A DNA stretch of 64,000 nt from Pontederia crassipes (taxonomy: Eukaryota > Streptophyta > Magnoliopsida > Commelinales > Pontederiaceae): assembly GCA_030549335.1 (NCBI GenBank), contig CM060196.1, positions 17,256,501-17,320,500 of the forward strand. The letters run 5' to 3'. A program made the translations under genes and the position numbers. Positions 48,701 through 56,500 of the stretch are shown piece after piece. Position 1 is the first letter of the stretch, and every line of letters starts with the position of its first letter. The notes under the pieces are model-generated. The model had not been told where the DNA came from, did not search any database, and saw nothing but the letters and a program-made list of their open reading frames with translations.

Positions 48701-49557
48701 AACTCAGTAATCATCGCTCTTATCCAATGACTAATATTTGATTCTCGAGAGCATCTTATCCAATTAATAATATGCTTGCAGTTTTATCATTTTGTGAATG
48801 AACAGCTAATATCTAGAATTGATCTTCTCTTCATAATTCAGATGCATAAAAAAATATTCTGCAGTTATATAGTGAAATTGATCGCAGAAAACTAATAGTA
48901 GATACAAATTCCTAGATAAATTATCTTAACTTACAATCAGATAGAATGAACCAGTAACCACATCTTAATATTTTTGCATATAGGTAAACATAAGACTTTT
49001 TTTGTTTGAAGTTGGTAATGAACCTTGCAAGCAAACATGCGGAAAAAGTTTTATGGACAATGAAGCACTCTCATAAGAACAAATTCCTTTCTTCTTTTTC
49101 TTTTTGATAGAGAGAGAAAGTGAACAAGCTACAAGTTGGTTGCTATTAATAGAGATTCAGAATAAATGCCACTAATCAATTGGATTCTTCATGTTTATCA
49201 TCTACCCAGGCTAAATATTTATTCTCAAGTAACAATATAGCTCATATAAACTGGCTAACTCTATCTGCACAAAAGCTCTTTCTTTCTTATTGTAGGCAAA
49301 TGTATTCAGATTTTTCACTGTGAAGTTGATCAATTCACTAGTCTACGAAATTCTGAGGCGCAAGCACACTCGAGTAGCAACTAAATGCAAAGTGCACTCT
49401 TTTTCCTGCGACAAAAACTCATTAACCAAGAGTTAATCGACTAAATGGAATGAAACAAAAGGAGAAACCGTTCTCACTTGAAGTCGCAGACACGGAGATG
49501 CCCTCCGTCCTTGCAGACGAAGCAGTAGTCCTCCGCCATCTCCGTGCTCTTCCTCAT
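24747..49557 (-). CDS. PHD-SWIB-Plus3-GYF chromatin protein (At5g08430/NERD-related)
   Basis: Thirteen coding exons, 703 aa: 49557-49478, 47807-47728, 47288-47098, 46795-45913, 45535-45414, 44367-44308, 44222-44172, 43850-43780, 43652-43537, 35439-35392, 35279-35232, 35146-35099, 25060-24747. All junction phases agree. Residues 10-105: PHD-like zinc finger ([38 protein letters not shown]). About 218-300: SWIB domain ([27 protein letters not shown]). About 348-480: Plus-3 domain ([30 protein letters not shown]). About 505-550: [12 protein letters not shown] helix. 567-599: triplicated 16-residue segment. 647-700: GYF domain ([30 protein letters not shown]), ending the protein as in At5g08430. 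Family knowledge: PHD fingers read histone H3 tails, GYF binds proline-rich partners, and NERD links chromatin to RNA silencing; function here is inferred. The 5' ATG is the first in frame; a second Met lies at residue 7. Two introns of 8 and 10 kb are full of transposons. Confidence 0.9.
26012..26030 (-). mobile_element. tail-only L1 insertion (19 bp) with target duplication
   Basis: T12 followed by GAGGAGA; on the minus strand TCTCCTC plus A12, the same as the last bases of the L1 copy at 37557. Flanked by direct repeats TACACCAGTAAAC (25999-26011 and 26031-26043). Confidence 0.85.
27008..27610 (-). mobile_element. 5'-truncated L1 LINE, zinc-binding end of ORF2
   Basis: Minus strand. The downstream edge is a T-run (27008-27023), i.e. 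the poly(A) tail. The frame near 27580-27480 reads [19 protein letters not shown] then, after an in-frame [23 protein letters not shown] and QIWAV, the CX2C...H...C reverse-transcriptase-associated zinc finger of plant L1 ORF2, then IWAIWLQRN. The 5' edge near 27610 is approximate and I could not identify a target duplication. Confidence 0.85.
28602..28629 (+). mobile_element. terminal piece of a hAT-like element
   Basis: TATGTTGCACAGATATGGGTACTGGTACGA resembles the ends of the hAT MITE at 44658-45260 (CTATGTTGCATAGGTACGGG on its minus strand). The continuation past the inserted retroposon is AAGGGGTACAGGTGC at 29207-29221, and GGTACCCATGCATACCCGTACC at 29757-29778 may be the other subterminal side. 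No clear second end. Confidence 0.4.
28647..29190 (-). mobile_element. composite L1-type retroposon with 17-bp target duplication
   Basis: Flanked by GAGATTCGTCATTTTTT (28630-28646 and 29191-29207). The poly-T side carries an L1 3' end (GAAAGGACGACTAGCAAG.TGGTAGTCATCC, the same words as at 27025). The rest includes an LTR-like piece (ACACTCCCCCTCATGTGTGG at 28923 through CTCTGATACCATG at 29043, the latter the tRNA-Met primer-site complement of copia elements), so the copied RNA joined L1 3' sequence to other sequence. Confidence 0.65.
29060..29072 (-). mobile_element. 13-bp T-rich insertion with 14-bp target duplication
   Basis: TTTTTTTTTAGAA sits between two copies of GATACCATGAACAG (29046-29059 and 29073-29086). 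On the minus strand this is a bare poly(A) tail, the smallest product of L1-type integration. Confidence 0.75.
29222..30980. other. intronic DNA of the large gene, no further exon supported
   Basis: AT-rich. A possible minus-strand exon at about 30955-30895 ([17 protein letters not shown] after a good TTGTAAAACAG acceptor) lacks a convincing donor and is left out of the gene model. Confidence 0.5.
31000..34877 (+). mobile_element. L1 LINE, plus strand, decayed, 5'-truncated
   Basis: Antisense to the host gene. ORF2 starts at about 31301 ([20 protein letters not shown]). Endonuclease parts: [11 protein letters not shown] near 31520, [19 protein letters not shown] near 31740, [16 protein letters not shown] near 31840, [12 protein letters not shown] near 32000. 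Reverse transcriptase: [20 protein letters not shown]-like text near 33125-33185, [14 protein letters not shown] at 33270, then the thumb to 33700. Zinc-binding end near 34490. Terminal A9 at 34868-34876. Multiple stops and frame changes; roughly three quarters identical to the minus-strand L1 at 37557. Confidence 0.9.
34939..34953 (-). mobile_element. tail-only L1 insertion (15 bp) with target duplication
   Basis: TTTTTTTTGGGGAGG between AATCCAGCATAAAG (34925-34938) and AATCCAGCAAAAAG (34954-34967), one mismatch. On the minus strand it reads CCTCCCC plus A8, close to the L1 3' end CTCCTC plus poly(A). Confidence 0.75.
35099..35439 (-). other. three tandem 48-bp mini-exons of identical phase
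   Basis: Exons 35439-35392, 35279-35232 and 35146-35099 are each exactly 48 bp, each start with two bases of a split codon and end with one (phase 1-1), and encode [30 protein letters not shown] and [15 protein letters not shown]. The introns between them are also alike (AAGTAGATAAATATGT at 35152 and 35319; TATGCCT before the first two exons' ends), so they arose by tandem duplication of exon plus intron with a unit of about 160-167 bp. Any of them can be skipped without changing the frame. Confidence 0.8.
35855..36738 (+). mobile_element. RTE-clade LINE, 3' part
   Basis: Starts inside the reverse transcriptase ([20 protein letters not shown]), keeps the catalytic [15 protein letters not shown] at 35959, then the typical RTE C-terminus: [92 protein letters not shown]. 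One in-frame TAG after HRIQAG (36238) where a tryptophan is expected and a small deletion before EIRMLRW inactivate it. It ends with CCACCTAGTGGGATAAGGC then TTTGTTGTTGTTG, the usual plant RTE tail. Confidence 0.92.
37102..41710 (-). mobile_element. L1-tailed non-autonomous retroposon (about 555 bp) split by a full L1
   Basis: Flanked by TGCCTACAAA (37091-37100 and 41711-41720). On the minus strand it begins TGTAGCCTAGCAAATATTCC, contains an LTR-promoter-like AAGCATTATATAAATGAGG, then a C-rich stretch, and ends GGTCATCCTTTTACTTCTC plus A12, sharing its last 20 or so bases with the L1 tail. The L1 at 37557-41585 interrupts it. No coding capacity seen. Confidence 0.6.
37557..41585 (-). mobile_element. 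L1 LINE, minus strand, almost complete ORF2
   Basis: 4029 bp flanked by a perfect 15-bp target duplication AAAAGGAACATACTA (37542-37556 and 41586-41600), poly(A) at the low-coordinate side. ORF2 occupies one continuous frame, 41277-37708, about 1190 codons, with only two internal stops (TAG at 39187-39189, TGA at 38368-38370) and CTG where the other copy has its ATG. Domains: endonuclease about 41277-40560 ([39 protein letters not shown]), reverse transcriptase about 39960-38700 ([35 protein letters not shown]), zinc finger about 38020-37960 ([18 protein letters not shown]). 5'-truncated: at most the end of ORF1 is present. Confidence 0.95.
41721..43185 (-). other. unclassified GC-rich block with minus-strand open frames
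   Basis: GC-rich DNA inside an AT-rich intron. Minus-strand frames include one opening [20 protein letters not shown] (43178) and a proline-rich one ending [19 protein letters not shown] (41724). There is no recognised domain. Its left continuation, before the retroposon inserted, was the sequence now at 37090. It could be a non-autonomous LTR-type element or the remains of a retrotransposed transcript; I cannot decide. It is not part of the host coding exons. Confidence 0.5.
43653..43779 (-). other. U12-type AT-AC intron in the PHD-SWIB-Plus3-GYF gene
   Basis: Exon 8 ends ...CGC AAA GA and the intron starts ATATCCTTC, an exact U12 donor. A CCTTGAC branch motif (TTCACCTTGACC, minus strand 43680-43669) has its A about 18 bases before the terminal AC (GAGTTAC|ATTATTTG). 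Splicing here gives [13 protein letters not shown] in frame, matching the family. The nearest GT donor (CAT|GTAATG) and AG acceptor (TTGAG|TTACA) do not agree in phase. Intron length 127 bp. Confidence 0.85.
44658..45260. mobile_element. non-autonomous hAT element, 603 bp, with GTAC-rich ends
   Basis: Flanked by a perfect 8-bp target duplication ATAAATAC (44650-44657 and 45261-45268), the hAT signature length. Ends: CTATGAAGCACGGGTACG on the left, and on the right the complement of CTATGTTGCATAGGTACGGG. Subterminal regions are built of overlapping GTACGGGTACC/GGTACCGGTACC words (44688-44745 and 45167-45250), largely self-complementary. The AT-rich middle is non-coding. It lies in the intron between exons 5 and 6 of the large gene. 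Confidence 0.88.
48116..48852. repeat. tandem duplication, about 266-bp unit, in intron 1 of the large gene
   Basis: Copy 1 (48116-48583) and copy 2 (48585-48852) share GGAATTATATTTTTTT.CTTAATAGG, GAAGGGGGAAGTCTTTACTC, CATCTTATCCAATTAATAAT and ATATGCTTGCAGTTTTATCA. Copy 1 is longer because it carries the 189-bp insertion at 48169-48357. Confidence 0.95.
48169..48357 (+). mobile_element. RTE 3'-end/SINE-like insertion, 189 bp, with 14-bp target duplication
   Basis: Flanked by TGTTTCTTTGTTTT (48155-48168 and 48358-48371). The end is CATGTAGCCGACCCCACC then TAGTGGGATAAGACTTTG and (TTG)n, the same 3' end as the RTE LINE at 36690-36738. It begins AACTCCGCCTATGTTTTATAG. No coding sequence. It may be an extremely 5'-truncated RTE or an RTE-mobilised SINE. 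Confidence 0.85.
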
Positions 49558-52490
49558 CTTAAAAGGCCACAGTGTGAGAAAGTTTTAGCTCAAGAATCAG
49601 AAACTCGTGAAGCAGTCAATAGCACAAGATTGCATCCAGAAAAGAACATAACAAGAAAAAAAAAATCAAGGAAGACCAACCACACTCCCACCCCAACCCG
49701 CGATTAAGAAACACACTTTCCACAGCAAAACCGCAAATATCAAAATTGAGCGCCTTTCGTGCGCATTTGGACCAACAAAAAATAGAGGGAAAAATAAGCT
49801 CGAAAAGGCGCCAACGGGCTTCTGAACCCTAAAACAACGTACTCTGACTATGTGCTCCTATTCAAGAGCACGGAAATGAGGAAAGGGATGAACAAAGCCC
49901 GGAATTGGTCGAAATCTGCAGCAAAATTATGAAGAAAACAAATATGCAGTTTTTTTCAAAAAAAAATCGACGAAGAGTTGCCAAATGAACAGTTCGAGAC
50001 CTTTTTAAGTAAAAAAAAATGGCTCAGGGGAAGAGGGACTTTTACAAATAGCACCCTGCGGATTATTATATTTGAATTTACTTATTTGGAGGCTTAGCTG
50101 TTTTAGGTTAAACATATAATTAGTATTAAAAAATTATTAATTGACCATTAAATAACCTTTGATATGGCAAGTGTGCACTGTGCAGGAAATCTTAAAAAAT
50201 ACTGATGCATTCATTTCTTATATTATGAATTCATGTTTTCTAACTATTTACATTGGATTCTTATTTTCACACTATCTAAAATCATGCTACAAGATCTACT
50301 CAATTTTATGTTTTAGGTCAAGTACGCACACCACACGAATTAGTAAATTATTATTGCTAGGGCACTACCTAAAATATGCACATCATAATTTTCACTTTAA
50401 TTCATTCGTCAATCATTATTGTTAAGGCACCTAGAATTGCTTGTTGGTGTAGAATTACACGTGTAAATCTCTCGTCTAAATAACAAATTAGTAAAATATA
50501 ATTAATCCTAGTCAATGTTGTCAAGTTCGAGAGTTTAGGTAAACTAATTTTTTGTTCGATAAATTTGTATCGTAGAATCAATCCGTAAATTCGTAGAGTC
50601 TATGTATTAAATAAGTTTAAATATTTAAGTAATTCTATGCACGTATGAACACATATATATAATGCATAAATTAGAAATAACTAATATATTTTACTCAAAT
50701 GAAATAAATACAAAAGTAATAAAAAAAGGTACTATCACAAATAACTAATAAATACTAATCAATTTTTTATTATCGTGTTTACTGAGATAAAAAAACTTAT
50801 ACAAAATAAAAGTAAGTAAAATTATTACACTATAAATTTTAATAATTTCATTCTAATAACAAATACATTATTAAATAGAATAATTAAAATTTTATAATCT
50901 TTTTTATAGTGTAAAATAAATAATTGTACTAATCATATAAACTCATGTAGACTCTATAAGAGTTTACAAAATTATTTAAATTAATTTTTAATAAATTTTA
51001 AGTCTAAATTATTTAAGAGTTTATGTCGATTTGATTCGTTTTACTTATCTAAACTCTTTCACTCATAAGAATTTGACTTGAGAGTTTAACATTCAACTTA
51101 ATGACCATAGGTCCATATCGAAAATGCTCATTAACCATTGGGAATCTCATAACCCCCCAACTGTAATCTTATATCTAAAAAAAACTGTAATCTTATAAAT
51201 AATTAGATTAAGCTTCAAGTGAATGTTTAAAAAAAATAAGGAAAATTTGTAATCCGCTTAATTTTCCCCCTAAAAAAGTTGAGAAAACTATTATTAATCC
51301 CACTGATAGAAGCTAGGAGAATTTTTAAATTAAAATTTAGGAGGATGTAGCACTTATCGCTAATTATTTGTTTGCCATTTTATTAATTTAATAGTTGAAA
51401 TTAATGTGAATTGTCAATAACACCGCATTGAATGTGCCCTTGAAATGATTCATGAACTTACTTAATCGGTTTAATTACTATATTTATCAATTTTTCTAAA
51501 TTAATTAATTTTCGTAAACCACTCTGGCATTCCTTGCCTTTATCTCCAAATGCACTATTACCGACTTACCCTTTTGACCTCCCTCTTATATTCGTTGAAG
51601 GCTTATCCTTTTCTCTAACTTGTAGGTTAAAGAGGATTGGAATATTATATAAATATATATAGTGTTTAATGTTCTTTTCTCTAACTGATAAGGTTTAATG
51701 TTTGTATTACCTTTTTTTTAAAATAGTCTCATCATATCACTATTAATCATCCTTGGCTGATAATGAATTATGAATTTATTAATTAAATAATTTTTTAATT
51801 CACCATTCATATATATATATATATCATTATTACTGATTCTGTAAATTTCTTACTCGGTATTATTTTGATGATACCGACCACTAAGCTTTCTGTGGGTCAA
51901 GTTTCAAATTAAAGATATGTTACTGAATTAAATATTAAAGGAGATTAGAAAATATCTAAGACAAAAGTCACAGGAAAAAGGTATTATATAATCAACTGAG
52001 CACAAAATATCTATCTATCTACATTATAATTGTATTCAGCTATAAAAAAAATGATTTAACAGAGTCTTCGATGTAGAATCAAGTTGATTGGATACTTATA
52101 GTAGGAATTGTTGTGATCAAATGATAGAAGTTCATTAGTGATGACTTGTGATGACAAACTTTATCGTAGTTCAGAGTCACTAAAACCAAATTATTCATTC
52201 AAAAATATTCTAAATCTCGGATTTCCTAAAAGAAAATTAGCATGACGTACATGTGAACACAATATATATGACATATAAAATAATTTGATATTGAAATGTA
52301 AGCTTGTTTTTTTTGGGATTTAAGCCCAAGAAAAATGTTTTTTTAGAATTTAATGGGAGGTGCTTCCAAATTAAGTATCTAGATCATGGGGATTGGACGG
52401 TCGCGTGTTGATGGTCTGAAGGATGGCACCCATAGCGACGCTGCGAAGATGACGCTTATGGCGCCAACGATCCAGTTGACGGGGAGACCG
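49558..52490. other. 5' flank of the large gene and AT-rich intergenic DNA
   Basis: The first few hundred bases should hold the promoter and 5' untranslated region of the large gene; I see no clear TATA box. The remainder to 52370 is AT-rich with no supported gene. From 52380 the composition becomes GC-rich, starting a segment that the solo LTR interrupts. Confidence 0.5.
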
Positions 52491-52850
52491 TGTTAGAGTT
52501 GGTGAATACGTCAGGATCTCTTGTTTCTCACACCGGGTTCGCCCACGTGAGCTTAGGAAAATCTAAGTATTACCCAATTAGCAGTGCTGCTGACGTACGA
52601 ATGCCCGTGTGGTTCGGATTAGATTTTTTCTCTGTTTGTTTGGGTTTTAAACTCGGTTTGAAGAGACTATTAATAGCCTAATTTCTTATGTAATCTGCGT
52701 GGCGGCTGTAAACCTAAACGATATAGTGGAACCTCTTTGTAGGACGTAGTCCTCATCTCAAGGATGAACCTGGGTAAATTCGTGTGTCTCCTCTATTTTT
52801 CTGCAATCTCTCTGCGATCTTCTCTCCTTGTTCTCGAATTTTTCCCATCA
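52491..52850 (+). mobile_element. copia solo LTR (360 bp), same family as the nested copia element
   Basis: Runs from TGTTAGAGTTGGTGAATAC to TTCTCGAATTTTTCCCATCA with a perfect 5-bp target duplication GACCG (52486-52490 and 52851-52855). It aligns over its length with the LTRs at 15821 and 20337 (minus orientation) but lacks their GC-rich palindrome block and has more substitutions, so it is an older insertion reduced by LTR-LTR recombination. Confidence 0.95.
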
Positions 52851-52855
52851 GACCG

Positions 52856-53580
52856 ACAGTCGCGGAAGGCGCGAACGTAGGGGCAAAGTGACATTGGAGG
52901 GGTCGAGGTTGACAGAAGGGGAGACGGAGGCCACGGAGGAAGGCGTCGGGAGCAGGGGCGGAGGTGGCCAGAGCGGGAGGGGAGGTGGTGGGGGCCTCTG
53001 ACGGCGGAGGCTCCATTGTCGAGGGAGCGACGGAGGCTCCGTTGTCGAGGGAGCGACGGAGGCTCCGTCGTCGGGGGAGCGGCGGAGGAGGGGGGGAGAG
53101 CAACGTGGTGGGGCTATTGGGAGGTGTAGCCGGGGGGACATCTGGGGAGCCGCAGAGGGCGACGATGTAGATGCTCTCATCGGAGATGAAGGGGAAGTCC
53201 AGGTAAGAGATGGGGAAGTAGAATCTCAATTCCTCGTCATTGCCGCCTTCGCGAGTCGTCACCCCCTTCACGATTCCTTGTCGTCGCCGCTATCACGAGC
53301 CCTCACTACCTTCCCGATTATTCATCACCCGAGCGAGTCGTCTCCCCTTCGCGAGTCGCCACCGCGTTCCACACGTTGCCTTTGCACATTGAAGGACCTG
53401 CAACCTCGACGAACTGCAACCTTAGTGCGGCCTTCTCAGTGGACTACAGCCTTTGTGTGGCCTCCTTGGTGGCCTCTACATGACCTCCGGCCTTGCTCGT
53501 CCTTGCAATCGATCATGCATCCCCCATGTCGCGCCTCGATCGTGTGGTGGGGAGATTTGGGAGCACCCTATTAAACCCTT
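52856..53580. other. unclassified GC-rich block with a 26-bp minisatellite
   Basis: GC-rich DNA continuing the segment that begins at 52380. Three 26-bp units (53005-53082) repeat CGGAGGCTCC.TTGTCGAGG. Open frames are proline- or arginine-rich in every frame, as expected from composition, and show no domain. Likely an old element or decayed gene; not assignable. Confidence 0.45.
53005..53082. repeat. 26-bp minisatellite, three units
   Basis: Units at 53005, 53031 and 53057, each beginning CGGAGGCTCC; the second and first differ by one base, the third by about four. Confidence 0.9.
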
Positions 53581-56500
53581 TTTAATATAAAACATGAATC
53601 ACAAACTCAAAGTTTACTGAAAAGACATAATTTGCTTTTCAAACTTCAAAGTTTTCAATTCTTGCGAAAACTATTAAATAGACAAAAGCAAGGACAAGTG
53701 AGGTGACCTCAATGATCCAACTCGGTGCATCGAGTCTGATTTCAATTTGACAGATGGGGTACGGATTGAAATTTTTCAATCTTAGTCAAACCGACCCAAT
53801 CTAACGACCTAAATAATAAAGAAAATATAAGGAAAATAAAAGAAAAAAATGTTAGTTGAGTTGAATTAAATAGGATCTAAGCCCTCAAAATAAATTAATC
53901 CGACTAGTGAACGGCCCTAGCACTGGGCTCCTCCCTCCCCCACCCCTAAAATAATAAAAAAGTATAATAATAATAATAATAATAATCTTGTATATATTTA
54001 TATATAAACATGAAATTTAAAGTATAATATACATGTTGGCTCATGAATTTTAAGGCTGGAACACAAGCTCCATTCCATATCATCTCCTCAAATCGCTATA
54101 CATATGGAGTATAGGGTTGCATCGTATTCAATGTCATATGATCAATCTATTGCATCATCAAGCAAAATAGAAACCAAAGATCCCAATAAGAAATACTTGA
54201 AATACTATTATCTAAAACTTTCAAATGGGCATACAAAAAAATTAGACTAGCTTGTATCTTTCCTGATCTCAAGAAATACTTCCAAGCTAGTGTTAAAAGC
54301 TTCCAAAAAGTTTTAGCTCAAGATTGAGAACGTCATTATTAATATAAATTTTCTTGAAATATAAGTTTTAGCTCATGACTACAAAATATTTTTTTATTAA
54401 ACAATACCCGAAACTTCATGTTTCCACAACTAACGGTTCTCTGCAATACTTTACTTCTCTGACAGAAATCAAATTCATCCTCTTTTTGGGCAGCAATTAT
54501 AATTTATAATTTAATAGTTTTTCCAAATTTATAAAATAGTTGTCATCTTATAATGAAGCATTTCTAACAATTTCATCTTTAAGATTTTGTTCTGGATGGA
54601 TCTCACAGATATAATTTCTTCCCTTTTAAGTCTAGTGTGAAAAAAAAAACATTACTTTGTTTTTCTTTTGTCTTGTTGATCTAAGTTAATTTACTCGATA
54701 GTCATATCATTTGTTCCTATGGATTCGATATCTAAACTACAATTAATTATTGTGCACTCGCGATATAAATTGTGTGTTTGAACATGCATGCTTGTCGTGT
54801 TCAACTTGTGCTGATCACATTGAGGAAATGTATTCATAACACATTCATGTTCTTTCATATCACCATACAATATTTATATCATGCATAATGCATGCATCAG
54901 AGAAGATACTTCCAATTTTATATTATATCACATAATACACTCACTATTATTCCTATCAATTTATAATTCGCAAATTATATTATTATTGTTATACTTTTTT
55001 TCAAAATTTATTTGTATTTGCTAATTGTTAAACATTTTCCCTTGTATTTGTATCCAAGAATCCAATATATATATATATATATATATATCAACTTGATGAG
55101 TACCATTATGTAATATAACTTATTACTTTTTTCCTGATTATTAATATTACTTAAATGAAAATGGCAATATATAGCTAACATTTTAAGTTTAGTAGTAGGC
55201 ATTGCGCCTCCCAATAGAAAAATATATATTTTAGGTTTACATGTGCAATAAATGCTTAGCAAGATAGTTTATAGCTATATCCTAATAATGTTTTAAACTA
55301 ATTTGCTCATATGTATGTAATAATTTTCTTACTCATATATAGGGTTCAATATACATTTGACATCCATTTATCATTATTGAATTCACAATAAATAATGAAA
55401 AGATAGAGGTATCTATCTTTTAAAGAAGGGACACCTCCATTACTAAATTTATTAATATTTTTTTCATTCCAATCATCCATCATGCATTAGATAGTGGTAA
55501 ATGAACTTCTGATAGTCTTAAATGTAGCATAATCATTCTTTCTATGTATGTAAGTTTAATGGGGATGAACACCTTAATCTACAATAACCATTTCGGATGA
55601 AGGGAATGGATTGAAACCACCAACCTAAAGGATACAAATGTTGGTTTTCATACTCATCATTATATGATGACCTATTTTCTCTGTCCTACATAGACAGAGA
55701 GAATTGTCACCAAGGAAGATGTCACCCTTGTCATCCCACTCTCATGGCCCATCACCTCACTTGGGTCTATCACCCACTGCCATCCATCCTCGTGCTTTCC
55801 TAAGGGCTTATTTGGATGATGGCTTAGGAAGGAAAAAAAGAAGAAAAGTAAAAGGAAGTATTACATTTGGGGTTGAAATAAAATAGAATAAATAAAGGAG
55901 AATGAATGAAAAAAATGAAGATTCTTTTTTATTTTCCTTTTTTAAATTTTATTCAAATAAGAAAAAAAATTTAGTCTTCCCTTTCTATTTTTTCACCTCC
56001 ATTCAATCCAAACATAATGTAAAGAAAAAAAAAGGAGACATCCCCACTTAGTATGAATTGTAATGCTTTTCTTCTAAAAAATGAACTCTTTCCTTTTTTT
56101 ATCCACTTAAAATTTGTGTTCAAAATTATTAGCACTTCGTTAATCCTGAAAGAACTTTGCTCCTTGTAGAAATAATAAGACAATTTTTGAAACTGTGCAG
56201 AGCAGGAGGACTTCACGATGGATGGGCTCCTATGAGGATGGATTAAAACCATCTAATTAATTAGATGAATGAAAAGTACTAAAAATATTAGTTCATGTTT
56301 TTTTTAACTAGTGTAATGGTCTACGCGATCCGTGGATGATGTAAAATTAAATAAATAAATATTTTAATATTACTTAAAATATGATTATTATAAATTAGAT
56401 AAATAATTTATTAACTTTGCTAATTTTCTTTGTGTATCATTTATTTTCCTCTTTTCTCGTAAAAATAATATTTTCATTTAAGTTGGAGATATTAACTTGT

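Noticed and set aside
52753-53271. 172-residue proline-rich frame on the minus strand
   Set aside because: It runs into the solo LTR and its composition follows the GC-rich minisatellite; no domain.
55800-56010. Possible MITE with GGGCTTATTTGGATG and CAATCCAAACATAATG
   Set aside because: The inverted similarity is short and no target duplication could be found.
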